From assembly GCA_007745635.1 (NCBI GenBank), contig CP036272.1, forward strand, positions 1,019,110-1,065,232: 46,123 nt of DNA, written 5' to 3'. Under the pieces are notes generated by a model. The model saw nothing but the letters and a program-made list of their open reading frames with translations, made no database searches and had not been told where the DNA came from. The stretch is from Stieleria bergensis. GTDB lineage: Bacteria; Planctomycetota; Planctomycetia; Pirellulales; Pirellulaceae. Position numbers and translations under genes: made by a program. The number at the start of each line of letters is the position of its first letter. The stretch's first letter is position 1. Positions 24,440-32,944 of the stretch are shown piece after piece.

Positions 24440-27298
24440 CTATTCACGAGTGATGAATTCGTCCAAGTTCATTAGCACGCGGCTCAGGGCAATCCAGGCC
24501 ATACGCTCCGAATCACTTTCCGACGCCGCCTTGAATTGAGCCTCTTGCTCGTTCAGAAAGTGTGTCAGGAAGTCGACTTCGTCGTCGCTGGGGTGGCGGC
24601 ATAGGCACAATCGAAAGGCGTGCTTGATTCTCGCTGTGGTGTCGGTTTTCTCTTTGATGACGCGATCTGCCAAGGCCTCGTGCATTTCATACAACCCTGG
24701 ATCGTTGGCGACCATCAGCGATTGCAGTGGCGTGTTGGAACGACTTCGTCGCGTGCAGGTGACATTAAAACGTGGCGTGTCAAAAACCGACAACAGTGGG
24801 TGCGGAGAGCTACGATAGAAAAACGTGTACATCGTGCGCCGATAGCGATCCGGGCCGGTGCTGGTCGGCCAGCTCTTTTTCTTTTGGGTAAACGCATACA
24901 CTCCCGCAGGCTGAGGTGGATGCACTGATGGACCGCCAATGGTTCGGGTTAGTCGCCCTGCGGCGCTAAGCGACAGGTCGCGAACAATCTCGGCATCGAC
25001 CCGCAAACGGTTTTGTCTGCCTAGCAAGTGGTTCAACGGATCAACTTCGTTGACTTCATGGCGGTCGCTGGAAGCTTGTTGATAAACAGCGGAGCGAACA
25101 ATCATGCGGTGCAGCGATTTCATCGACCAGCCGCTTTCGATGAACTCTGCGGCCAACCAGTCCAGCAGTTCTGGGTGTGTCGGTGCGGTGCCCTGTGAGC
25201 CGAAGTCCTCGACGGTTTCGACCAGACCTTTGCCGAAGTACTGTTGCCAAACTCGGTTGACGAACACGCGGGCAGTCAAGGGATTGTTGGGGTCAACGAT
25301 CCACTTTGCCAAGTCCAGGCGATTCTTGGATTCTTGCGCTGTTGATGACAGTAGATGCTGCGGCAATGTGGGGGCGACCGGGTCTCCGGGACGCAGGAAG
25401 TCACCGCGAATCAGCAGATGTGTGGGGCGTGGCTTGGCAAGTTCTCCCATCACCATCGCTCGAACGCGTTTGCTCTCCAGTGACTTTTTTTCTTGCTTCA
25501 ACGCTTCAATCTTGTGATTCGTCAGGTTGGCATTGGCGGGAACGGTGGCTGCAGTCAGCAATCGAAAGCGTCCCAAGTTGTATGGCGATGAGCCTTGCCA
25601 AAAGCGAAGGGTCAACGAGAGTTCGGTAGCTTTTTCAGCTTGGTAGGGCGTTTCCAACGTAAAGTGTGCCCAGCGGGCGATGTTGCCTTGGGAGCCGTTA
25701 ATCGCCCAGCCGGTGTGTGGATCGTTGTCGACGGCTCGTGAGATGTGATGGCCAGACTGGGAATGCTCGGCGACAGCAAAGCTGTTCAAGGGGATTTCAG
25801 TACCGTCGGCGGCACGCAGGACAACGTCAGCAAGGACAAAGTTGCCGTTGCCCGCGCGTCCTGGGCCGTTGCTGGGCAACGAATCGTGTTCCAGCGTTTC
25901 CAAACGCAACGCGGCGATTTTGCTTGCCGGAATCTGGTAGGTCACATGGTAGGACTCTTCGACTGCATTGGCACCGCTGACTAACAGCGACTGGTCGTCG
26001 AGCCGTTTAAAGTCCGCGCCCGAATCAGCCTTTTGCCGGATCGGATCGATCACGGACCACTTTAGCGTTTCGTTTTCCTTTCCCGCAGTCTGCTTTGCCA
26101 GTTTGGCTTCTTGTGCAAGTCTCGCCAGTTCGCGATCAATTTCACTGATCCGTTGTTGTCCGGGGTTGGACGCAGTGACTTCAGGTCCTCGGTTGTTGCG
26201 ATCCTCTGTGCTATTGAAGAAGGCATACAAGCCGTAGTAATCCTGTTGGCTAATGGGATCAAACTTATGGTTGTGGCACTGCGCGCAGCCCACTGTTAGG
26301 CCCAGCCAAACCTCGCCAGTCGTGTTGGTGCGGTCGATCACTGATTCAACACGGAATTGCTCTGCGTCGGTGCCGCCCTCTTCATTGATCAATGTGTTGC
26401 GATGAAATCCGGTCGCGATCTGTTGCTCGATCGTGGCATCGGGCAGTAAGTCACCGGCAAGTTGCTCGACCGTGAATTGATCAAACGGCATGTCTTGATT
26501 GATGGCGTTGATCACCCAATCACGATAAGGCCACATCGTGCGCGGGTTATCAAACGTGTAGCCGTTGGAATCGGCGTATCGAGCTTGGTCCAGCCAGTGT
26601 CTTCCCCAGCGTTCCCCGTAATGATCGCTCGCTAACAGGGAATCGATAAGCTGATCATAGGCCTTGGGAGAATCATCCGCTGCGAATGCATCGACTTGGT
26701 CCGGCGTGGGCAGTAACCCAATCAAGTCTAGGGACAAGCGGCGAATCAATGTGATTCGGTCGGCGCGCTCAGCAGGTGAGAGGCCTCGCTGCTGTAGTTT
26801 GTTCAGGATGAAGTGATCGATTGGCGTCTGGCACCATTTTTCTTGACTGACAGCGGGCGGCTGGGGCTTGTTGATCGGTTCAAACGCCCAATGGCGTTGA
26901 TACTTGCCACCGTGCTGGATCCAGCGCTGAAGCGTCTGTTGGTCGCGCTTGCTTAGCGGTTTATTGGCGGATGCCGGCGGCATGCGTAGGTCAGGATCCG
27001 TCGTGAAGATGCGCTCAATGACGTCCTGTCCCACTTGTCTGTCCATGGAACCAGCGTTTGTTGGGCTGCCGTTGGATGGCAGGTCAAGCCGAAGGTCTGC
27101 TTCGCGCGTTTCTTGGTCGGGTCCATGGCAGGCAAAGCAGTTGTCGGAAAGGATCGCGCGAACGTCTTTGTTATAAGACACCGGTTCGGCTGCTTTCAAA
27201 GAGTGGGCTGTGAAGACCAGGCTGGCAAGAAGTGCCACCTCAATGATTGCCAAAGTAACGGGGCGGGTCGGCGGTCGGTTGTGGAATCTGCGTCGCAT
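24440..27298 (-). CDS. PSCyt1, DUF1549 and DUF1553 multidomain protein
   Basis: The 952-residue exported protein starts with a hydrophobic segment (LAIIEVALLASLVFTAHSL). It then has a planctomycete-type cytochrome c domain with one CxxCH heme motif (CFACHGPD, near residue 55) and a LRMPPASANKPLS stretch that could supply the distal methionine. DUF1549 follows (FILNKLQQRGLSPAERADR, YGERWGRHWLDQARYADSNG) with a second CxxCH (CAQCHNHKFDP) near 340. A linker and a carbohydrate-binding-like sandwich lead to DUF1553 (LTARVFVNRVWQQYFGKGLV) near 680. The presence of two CxxCH motifs implies heme attachment outside the cytoplasm. The partner DUF1501 gene is next. The function is unknown. Confidence 0.88.
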   Translation of the reverse strand: MRRRFHNRPPTRPVTLAIIEVALLASLVFTAHSLKAAEPVSYNKDVRAILSDNCFACHGPDQETREADLRLDLPSNGSPTNAGSMDRQVGQDVIERIFTTDPDLRMPPASANKPLSKRDQQTLQRWIQHGGKYQRHWAFEPINKPQPPAVSQEKWCQTPIDHFILNKLQQRGLSPAERADRITLIRRLSLDLIGLLPTPDQVDAFAADDSPKAYDQLIDSLLASDHYGERWGRHWLDQARYADSNGYTFDNPRTMWPYRDWVINAINQDMPFDQFTVEQLAGDLLPDATIEQQIATGFHRNTLINEEGGTDAEQFRVESVIDRTNTTGEVWLGLTVGCAQCHNHKFDPISQQDYYGLYAFFNSTEDRNNRGPEVTASNPGQQRISEIDRELARLAQEAKLAKQTAGKENETLKWSVIDPIRQKADSGADFKRLDDQSLLVSGANAVEESYHVTYQIPASKIAALRLETLEHDSLPSNGPGRAGNGNFVLADVVLRAADGTEIPLNSFAVAEHSQSGHHISRAVDNDPHTGWAINGSQGNIARWAHFTLETPYQAEKATELSLTLRFWQGSSPYNLGRFRLLTAATVPANANLTNHKIEALKQEKKSLESKRVRAMVMGELAKPRPTHLLIRGDFLRPGDPVAPTLPQHLLSSTAQESKNRLDLAKWIVDPNNPLTARVFVNRVWQQYFGKGLVETVEDFGSQGTAPTHPELLDWLAAEFIESGWSMKSLHRMIVRSAVYQQASSDRHEVNEVDPLNHLLGRQNRLRVDAEIVRDLSLSAAGRLTRTIGGPSVHPPQPAGVYAFTQKKKSWPTSTGPDRYRRTMYTFFYRSSPHPLLSVFDTPRFNVTCTRRSRSNTPLQSLMVANDPGLYEMHEALADRVIKEKTDTTARIKHAFRLCLCRHPSDDEVDFLTHFLNEQEAQFKAASESDSERMAWIALSRVLMNLDEFITRE

Positions 27299-27384
27299 TG
27301 GATTGAGCGCGGAAGGGGTTGCAAGCGTCGCCCCGGGGCCACTGCGGCCCTGACTCGGTCAGGGCGGTGGGAGTTTTGGGGGCT

Positions 27385-27424
27385 CAGGTGAGCAAACGGG
27401 CAGGTGAGCAAACGGGCAGGTGAG
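27385..27424. repeat. 16-bp tandem repeat upstream of the PSCyt1 gene
   Basis: Unit CAGGTGAGCAAACGGG occurs at 27385-27400 and 27401-27416, then a half unit at 27417-27424. It lies about 90 bases upstream of the minus-strand start at 27298. The remaining 470-base gap to 27771 has no gene. Confidence 0.85.
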
Positions 27425-27770
27425 ATTGGAGCGATTCTCAGGGGGCGATAGGTCGCCGGGAATCGTTTCCCCATCGTGATGGTCACACCATAACTCAATG
27501 GGCTCGGTAAGGCTATTGATGGTTGGTGGCATCCACCAGAACCAGGGGGGGCGCCGTGGAATGTGAAGAATGGCATCCTGGTCAGGAAGATGAACCTTTG
27601 GGGAGGGTTTTTCGTACAATGGATCAGTGGCACCTGAAACATCGCAATTGCTGACGTTTTTAGATGCATTTGAGACGACTCGTGGCGTGTTTTGTAACGT
27701 TCGGCGGCCGGATTTTCTGACCGGTTGACGGTTGCTCGTCCACTCTAGTTAGGTGCTTTGTTTAGTTGTC

Positions 27771-28973
27771 ATGTACGAAGATTTGCTTGGATATTTGCTC
27801 GGCGCTCTCGAGCCGGACGAAATGCAGCGAGTTTCGCAGTGGCTGAAGGACAATCCTGAGGGTCAGCGTCAGTTAGAGGTCTTGCGGAAGCAGCTTGAAC
27901 CGTTGGACGAAGGGTTCGAAGCGGTTGAGCCACCGCCACCGGATCTTTTGGATCGCACCTTGGACGCATTGCCCAGCGGAGCGCCTCCAGATCCGGAATT
28001 GAATGATCTGTCCGGCAATCCATTGGATGCGTTAGATCCCATTCTGGAAACTCAGTCCGGTTCCGTCACACCTGCATCGCGTATGGCTGATGCGGTGGCA
28101 TCTCGAGGGAACGATTTTCGGCAGAAGCGTTGGAACCTCTACGATTGTGTGGTGGGTCTGGTTTCAGTCGCGGTGCTGTTAGCGGTGCTGTTAGCGTTGT
28201 TGTTGCCAGCGATAGCTGCGGGTCGATTTGAAGCGCGGCGAATGCAGTGTGCAGATCAGTTGCGAGAGTTGGGCAGTGCACTGACCCTTTTTGCGTCCAG
28301 TGATCCCAAAAGTCAGTTTCCCGCGGTGGCGGATTCTGGACCGGAAGCCTTCGCAGGTGTTTATCGATTGCGTTTGGAAGATCGTGGTTTGATTCCAGCG
28401 GATTTGTCAGTCTATTGCCCGTCGACCGATAGCTCGCAGCAATTCGCTTCTTATCCGAAATCGTCGTTGCCGTCATCACACGGTGCTGTTGGAGCCGAGT
28501 CTGTTCCAGCAGTGCCCGCCGATTTGACCGCTGCCGATCTGTCGGTTCCGTTTGACACGTTTGATTTGCCGACTGTCGATCAGTTGCGGTCACTGACTGT
28601 TGATCAACTGAAGTGGGTTCAGCGAGTTTCCGGCGGTGACTTCGCTTATTCGCTTGGCGTGATGAACTCGTCCGGCTATTCGGCACCGAAATTTGAAGGC
28701 CGCCAGCACTTTGCGATTCTAGCTGATGCGCCGTTGACTTCGACGCTGCCAGCCAATGGGTCGGCGCACTTGTTGTTGCCGCATGGTGATCGCGGCATCA
28801 ATGTCCTGTACGAAGACGGGCGGGTCGAGTTTGTGCTGCATGCTCTGTTAGGGACGATGGACGATCATCCCTTTCTTAATCATGAAGGCAGGCATGAAGC
28901 GGGTGTCACGGTTGATGATGCCAGTCTTTCTCGCTCTCCACGAGCGCCCTTTGTTGACGCAGTGCAGCGATAA
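27771..28973 (+). CDS. Anti-sigma-like N terminus fused to a DUF1559-like core
   Basis: A 400-residue protein. Residues 1-60 (MYEDLLGYLLGALEPDEMQR, WLKDNPEGQRQLEVL) resemble the short N-terminal domain of anti-sigma factors, but without zinc ligands. A Pro/Asp-rich linker leads to one membrane segment near residues 125-150 (VVGLVSVAVLLAVLLALLLP). The sequence continues as AIAAGRFEARRMQCADQLRE, very close to the DUF1559 pseudopilin core of planctomycetes (AAREAARRMQCSNNLK). The end (HGDRGINVLYEDGRVEFV) matches the DUF1559 terminal motif. The prepilin peptidase site at the N terminus is missing, so it cannot be processed as a pilin. A GTG at 27753 would add six residues. It stands alone upstream of an antiporter. 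Confidence 0.65.
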   Translation: MYEDLLGYLLGALEPDEMQRVSQWLKDNPEGQRQLEVLRKQLEPLDEGFEAVEPPPPDLLDRTLDALPSGAPPDPELNDLSGNPLDALDPILETQSGSVTPASRMADAVASRGNDFRQKRWNLYDCVVGLVSVAVLLAVLLALLLPAIAAGRFEARRMQCADQLRELGSALTLFASSDPKSQFPAVADSGPEAFAGVYRLRLEDRGLIPADLSVYCPSTDSSQQFASYPKSSLPSSHGAVGAESVPAVPADLTAADLSVPFDTFDLPTVDQLRSLTVDQLKWVQRVSGGDFAYSLGVMNSSGYSAPKFEGRQHFAILADAPLTSTLPANGSAHLLLPHGDRGINVLYEDGRVEFVLHALLGTMDDHPFLNHEGRHEAGVTVDDASLSRSPRAPFVDAVQR

Positions 28974-29041
28974 CGCTACGTTCGCAGTGTCCGAAGCATC
29001 TTGAGGGTGCTTTTCGCGTTGCCTCGTCCTGAGCTGTGCAG

Positions 29042-30769
29042 ATGGAACCAACTTTTACGTCTTTGTTGCCGCCGCTTTTGGCGATCGTTTTGGCAGTGGC
29101 GACGCGGCGAGTGCTCTTGCCGTTGACCGCTGGAGTTGCCTTGGGATGTCTGTTGGTCGTCAAAGAGGGCGAGCCGTGGTATCAGGCGCTGATCACGTTC
29201 TACGAAACCATCAAGTGGACGATCACTGATGGAAGTCACCTGCGTGTGCTGCAGTTTAGTTTGTTGCTCGGGGCGATGGTTGGCGTGCTTGAGATCGGTG
29301 GAGCGATGGCGTCGTTTATCGCTGGGGTGGCTAAACGCATCAAGGGCCGCCGAGGGGCCCAGTCGCTTGTCGCATTATCAGGATTGGCGATCTTCTTTGA
29401 TGATTATGCCAATACCTTGTTGGTCGGCGGGACGATGCGCTCAACCACTGACCGCTTTAAGGTTTCTCGCAGCAAGTTAGCCTACTTGGTCGATTCGACG
29501 GCGGCACCAGTTGCTGGGCTCAGCTTGATCAGCACGTGGGCTGTGACCGAAATCATGTACATGGAGGATGGGCTGAAAGATGCCGGCGTGGAGGGTGCTT
29601 CGGCTGGTTTTCAGCTGTTTTTGGAGTCAATTCCCTATCGCTTCTATCCGTGGCTGGCCTTGGTCATGGTCTTTTTAATTGCGCTCACTGGTCGCGATTA
29701 CGGGCCCATGAAAGCAGAGGAAGAAAAAGCCGTTGGTGGTCGTGCAGATCAGGATGAACCAGCTGATCAAGATGGGGGCAAGCAGGAGTTTAAATCGACA
29801 ACGGCTTCAGCAGACGATTCGCAGTCGACGTCAGAGTTGCGCCGTGGGCTGGGCGAAATCTATGCCGAAGTGGTGCAGACCGAGCGGCCTCAGCAACTGA
29901 TTGCTCATCAAGGAACCGGGGTGGCCTGGGTGCCGACACTGATTCCCGTGATCGTTTGCATTCTGACGGTGATTGGGGTCATGGTTTACACGGGCTATCA
30001 ACAGGTCGGACCACAGTCAGAAGAGGTGTCAATGCTGCGTTACATCGGAGCATTGCTGGGTGAATGCGATTCCTACTTGGCGTTAGTGATTGGTGGTGGT
30101 GCTGGTTGGTTGGTCGCGTTGGGGGCTCATCTTTCCGCGTGGAGTTGTCCGGCGAAACGGTTGTTATTTGGTTCCTTGCGTGGTGCCGCCCAGATGCTGC
30201 CAGCAATGGCGATTTTGTGGCTGGCTTGGTCGCTGTCCCATTTAACCGAGAAAGAGTTCTTGAATACTGGCGGGTACTTGGCCTCTCTTTTGAATGAAAG
30301 TCTCAATGCGACTTTATTGCCGAGCGTGGTTTTCGTGGTCGCCGGTTTGGTGGCGTTTTCGACGGGAACCAGTTGGGGCACCATGGCGATCTTGACGCCG
30401 CTTTCGGTGAGTTTGGCAATTCAGATGCAGCAAGTCGCAGGTGCCGGATTAGATCCCAGCGGTGCAATCTGTGTTGCGACTGCGGGCAGTGTTTTGGCCG
30501 GAGCGATCTTTGGTGATCATTGCTCGCCGATCAGCGACACCACCGTGCTTAGCAGTCGCGCCAGTGGTTGCGATCACGTGGCGCATGTGCGAACTCAAGC
30601 ACCGTACGCACTGACGGTGGCTGCGATTAGTATTGTGCTTGGGACCGTGCCAGCAGCCTTTGGTGTCTCACCTTGGTTGCTCTTGTTGCTGGGCAGCGTG
30701 GCCCTGTGGGCGGTGGTGCGATTCATCGGTCGAACAACCGATGAGGCCTGCCCCGCGAAAGCAGGTTAG
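29042..30769 (+). CDS. NhaC-type Na+/H+ antiporter family protein
   Basis: The 575-residue protein has about 12 membrane segments. DDYANTLLVGGTMRSTTDRF with its paired Asp residues and VDSTAAPVAGLSLISTWAVTE are typical of the NhaC family. An acidic cytoplasmic insert lies at about residues 225-290. Near the end, TGTSWGTMAILTPLSV and FGDHCSPISDTTVLSS match the second conserved block. NhaC-type carriers exchange sodium (or malate/lactate) for protons. The start is ATG 29042 (a GTG at 29036 would add two residues). The stop codon TAG (30767-30769) is inside the first unit of an 18-bp tandem array that runs to gatC. Confidence 0.82.
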   Translation: MEPTFTSLLPPLLAIVLAVATRRVLLPLTAGVALGCLLVVKEGEPWYQALITFYETIKWTITDGSHLRVLQFSLLLGAMVGVLEIGGAMASFIAGVAKRIKGRRGAQSLVALSGLAIFFDDYANTLLVGGTMRSTTDRFKVSRSKLAYLVDSTAAPVAGLSLISTWAVTEIMYMEDGLKDAGVEGASAGFQLFLESIPYRFYPWLALVMVFLIALTGRDYGPMKAEEEKAVGGRADQDEPADQDGGKQEFKSTTASADDSQSTSELRRGLGEIYAEVVQTERPQQLIAHQGTGVAWVPTLIPVIVCILTVIGVMVYTGYQQVGPQSEEVSMLRYIGALLGECDSYLALVIGGGAGWLVALGAHLSAWSCPAKRLLFGSLRGAAQMLPAMAILWLAWSLSHLTEKEFLNTGGYLASLLNESLNATLLPSVVFVVAGLVAFSTGTSWGTMAILTPLSVSLAIQMQQVAGAGLDPSGAICVATAGSVLAGAIFGDHCSPISDTTVLSSRASGCDHVAHVRTQAPYALTVAAISIVLGTVPAAFGVSPWLLLLLGSVALWAVVRFIGRTTDEACPAKAG

Positions 30770-30843
30770 CCCAGGAAAGCAGGTTAGCCCAGGAAAGCAG
30801 GTTGGCCCAGGAAAGCAGGTTAGCCCAGGAAAGCAGGTTAGCC
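30754..30843. repeat. 18-bp tandem array containing two stop codons
   Basis: Five units of CAGGAAAGCAGGTTAGCC or a variant run at 30754-30771, 30772-30789, 30790-30807, 30808-30825 and 30826-30843. The stop codon of the antiporter gene lies in the first unit and the stop of the convergent gatC (30838-30840, minus strand) in the last. There is no spacer outside the array. Confidence 0.92.
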
Positions 30844-31125
30844 CAAAACAGGAGGGACGCGAAAGCACTCGTCGTCCGCAGCGGGTGCGTTGGCCAGCAC
30901 GTCTTGGCGATCAAGGCTTGGAAGGACCTCGTCACGACGCCAGCGGTTGTCGACATCCAGCGCAGTGGTCATCGGCTCCACGTCTTCGGTGTCCAGTTCA
31001 GAAAGCTGGTGTACGAAGTCCAGGATGCTTTCCAGTTGGCCTGCCAGGTGATCAACCGGCAGATCCGAGATGTCCAATCGCGCTAGCAGCGCGAGTTTCT
31101 TCACATCATCGGTGGACAGAGCCAT
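30838..31125 (-). CDS. gatC: Aspartyl/glutamyl-tRNA amidotransferase subunit C
   Basis: The 95-residue GatC is the small subunit that stabilises the GatA-GatB complex, which amidates mischarged Glu-tRNA(Gln) or Asp-tRNA(Asn). DDVKKLALLARLDISD at the start and DTEDVEPMTTALDVDNRWR are the family motifs. GatA and GatB are not in the window. AAAGGAA lies seven bases before the start. The last residues (DDECFRVPPVLG) are encoded at the edge of the tandem array. Confidence 0.92.
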   Translation of the reverse strand: MALSTDDVKKLALLARLDISDLPVDHLAGQLESILDFVHQLSELDTEDVEPMTTALDVDNRWRRDEVLPSLDRQDVLANAPAADDECFRVPPVLG

Positions 31126-31204
31126 AGTGGATTCCTTTTCGCCATCAATTCCGCGATGGCCTGATGGGATAGCAAGCCGGCGTCTTTACGACGCTGGCCG
31201 TCAC

Positions 31205-31471
31205 TTATTTGGCGCCGGAAACGTCAAATGGCTTGATCTTGACCGTCTTGCGAATGGCTCCGCTGCGGATGCACTGAACGCAAACTCGCATGGTTTTGTT
31301 TTCGCCTTCCGGAGTGGTGACGTGAACCTTTTGCAGGTTTGGCACGAACTTGCGACGACTGATACCAGTGATTTTGGTACCAACGCCGCCCAAATACTTG
31401 GCTTTACCACGAGTTTCAACGCGGTTGCCCATTTGGACCTTCTTTTGACATACTTCACATTGACGTGCCAT
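31205..31471 (-). CDS. rpmB: 50S ribosomal protein bL28
   Basis: The 88-residue protein has CEVC (Cys5, Cys8) and CVQC (Cys64, Cys67), the four-cysteine, zinc-binding (C+) form of bL28. The body (NRVETRGKAK, FVPNLQKVHVTTPEGENKT) fits the family. It lies 80 bases upstream of gatC on the same strand. The dyad 9 bases upstream of the start covers the ribosome binding site. Confidence 0.95.
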   Translation of the reverse strand: MARQCEVCQKKVQMGNRVETRGKAKYLGGVGTKITGISRRKFVPNLQKVHVTTPEGENKTMRVCVQCIRSGAIRKTVKIKPFDVSGAK

Positions 31472-31479
31472 CGCACCAT

Positions 31480-31501
31480 CCCCGCCTGCACAATTGCGGG
31501 G
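31480..31501 (-). promoter_or_regulatory. Hairpin covering the rpmB ribosome binding site
   Basis: CCCCGC (31480-31485) pairs with GCGGGG (31496-31501) around a 10-base loop. On the minus strand the GGGG nearest the start codon is the likely ribosome binding site, so the hairpin could hide it and tune L28 synthesis. It is a simple dyad and could be chance. Confidence 0.35.
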
Positions 31502-31821
31502 CTCCTACATCAGTTGATTCTTGGATGTAATATTGTTCGATTCTAGCCTTCGCTCATTGAACGCTCTTGTTTCTGGCTCGCTTACCACCGTTTGGGGTGT
31601 TTTTCGAGGGCGGGGCCAAAAACGCGGCGCGAAGGGTCCAAGACTATACAAACCAAGGGGCGAACACGGAAGAACTAATTGTGGGCATTCTCGATGAGAT
31701 CTTTCTTTAGGAAATCTGGCGAATCGGTTTAAGTTTGTTGACCCGACTCCCGAAAAGGTTTCCTAGGGCTCCTAATCGGAATCAGCGAGCCTCCGGTACC
31801 TCCCCACCGAGCGAAAAAGAG
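31502..31821. other. Gene-free region between rpmB and the lipoprotein gene
   Basis: I see no gene or repeat. The divergent promoters of rpmB (minus) and of the lipoprotein gene (plus) should lie here. An in-frame TTG at 31735 for the plus gene would precede its signal peptide by 29 charged residues and is unlikely. Confidence 0.45.
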
Positions 31822-32487
31822 ATGTTTCGGACACCCAAATGGACTTGGCTTAGTTTTTCACCACATTCAGCTGCCCGCGCGGCTTGTGGTTTTCGCCTGC
31901 ACGCTCAGGCAGCGACTGGCTTGCTGGTCGGATTGTTCTGTTTGTCCACCGGTTGTCAGTCCTTGGTCGAGAAAACGCCCGGAGCGAGTGGCGATTTAAC
32001 GCTGCCTGCGATGCAAGACATCTTGCCAAGCGATGACATTCTTTTTCCCAAGACAGCTGCTCAAACGTCGCCATTTCGGCATGTCGATGGAGCCATGTTG
32101 ACACCGTCAATGGCAACCAGCGAATCGATGTCGATGGAGTCATATGCCAAGATTCAGCAGGCGGAGGCACAGAACTCCATCGTGCTGCAGATTCACGGTG
32201 ATGAGGTTCCATTTCGTTTGTTGCCCCTGCCAGATGATGGACGCAGCGTCTTCGTCAGCGAATTGTTGCGGGAAACGGGTGTTCAAAATCGTTTGGGCAT
32301 GCTGGACGTCGCCCTGTTCCGTAAGGCACCCGGGGCCATTGAGGGTGTTCGGATGGCTGTCGACTTTTCCAATGGGAAAGTCGTTCCAACCACCGATTAC
32401 GGTTTGCGGCCTGGAGATCGAATCGAAGTGCGTAAGAAACAGAAGTCAGCGTTCCGAGCAGTGCGTCAGCTCATTCTGAAGCGATAG
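31822..32487 (+). CDS. Lipoprotein with a polysaccharide-export-like C terminus
   Basis: The 221-residue protein has a long charged n-region, then ATGLLVGLFCLSTGCQS, with a lipobox (LSTGC) that would be cut and lipidated at Cys near residue 41. The C-terminal half (SIVLQIHGDEVPFRLLPLPD ... YGLRPGDRIEVRKK) resembles a SLBB/beta-grasp domain of polysaccharide export proteins, with the diagnostic LRPGD turn. It lacks the full Wza/KpsD length. It may bind polymer or mediate envelope interaction; the function is not established. A U-rich terminator follows. Confidence 0.6.
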   Translation: MFRTPKWTWLSFSPHSAARAACGFRLHAQAATGLLVGLFCLSTGCQSLVEKTPGASGDLTLPAMQDILPSDDILFPKTAAQTSPFRHVDGAMLTPSMATSESMSMESYAKIQQAEAQNSIVLQIHGDEVPFRLLPLPDDGRSVFVSELLRETGVQNRLGMLDVALFRKAPGAIEGVRMAVDFSNGKVVPTTDYGLRPGDRIEVRKKQKSAFRAVRQLILKR

Positions 32488-32508
32488 GCTGCCGACGGGG
32501 AAAGCGTT

Positions 32509-32531
32509 CCCGCTCCAAATTGTCGAGCGGG
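32509..32531 (+). terminator. Hairpin after the lipoprotein gene
   Basis: CCCGCTC (32509-32515) and GAGCGGG (32525-32531) form a 7-bp stem. It lacks a U-run and may be a 3'-end stability element upstream of the stronger terminator. Confidence 0.4.
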
Positions 32532-32549
32532 CAGGGCAGTGGATTTCGG

Positions 32550-32580
32550 TTGACGCTGAGGCGTCAATTCTGTTAGTTTT
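32550..32580 (+). terminator. Intrinsic terminator of the lipoprotein gene
   Basis: TTGACGC (32550-32556) pairs with GCGTCAA (32561-32567) around a TGAG loop, followed by the T-rich tract TTCTGTTAGTTTT. Confidence 0.6.
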
Positions 32581-32944
32581 CGGGCCAATTCCGAGCATTT
32601 CTTAGGCATTTCTTGCCTGATTTGGCATGGCTAATCTGCCTCCATGCAAGTTCGACGAACGTTGCGGTGTCGTCAGGGCCGCGAGGTCCTTGGGTTGATT
32701 GGCCAGTCTAGTGACTTGGGTTGTCGATTGGCATCGATTGCCGCAGCTGAACTTCTTTGCGGCGCTGCGGTTGCCGGCCGATTAAGAGATGGATTGCTAG
32801 CGATGTCGCCAGAGTCTGCCATAATGGGAAGCGGTGACCGACACGGTGCCTCGTTCGTTTTTCGGCCAGTCCGAACTTTTCGTACCGCGTTGATTCCTTG
32901 TCTGTTCATCCGGCAGCGTTCATTAGCATCCTTACGGCGATTGC
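32581..32944. other. Gene-free region upstream of the zinc-ribbon protein
   Basis: No gene is visible. Frames here overlap the next gene in another phase. The only nearby hairpin of note is the terminator at 32550-32580. Confidence 0.45.
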
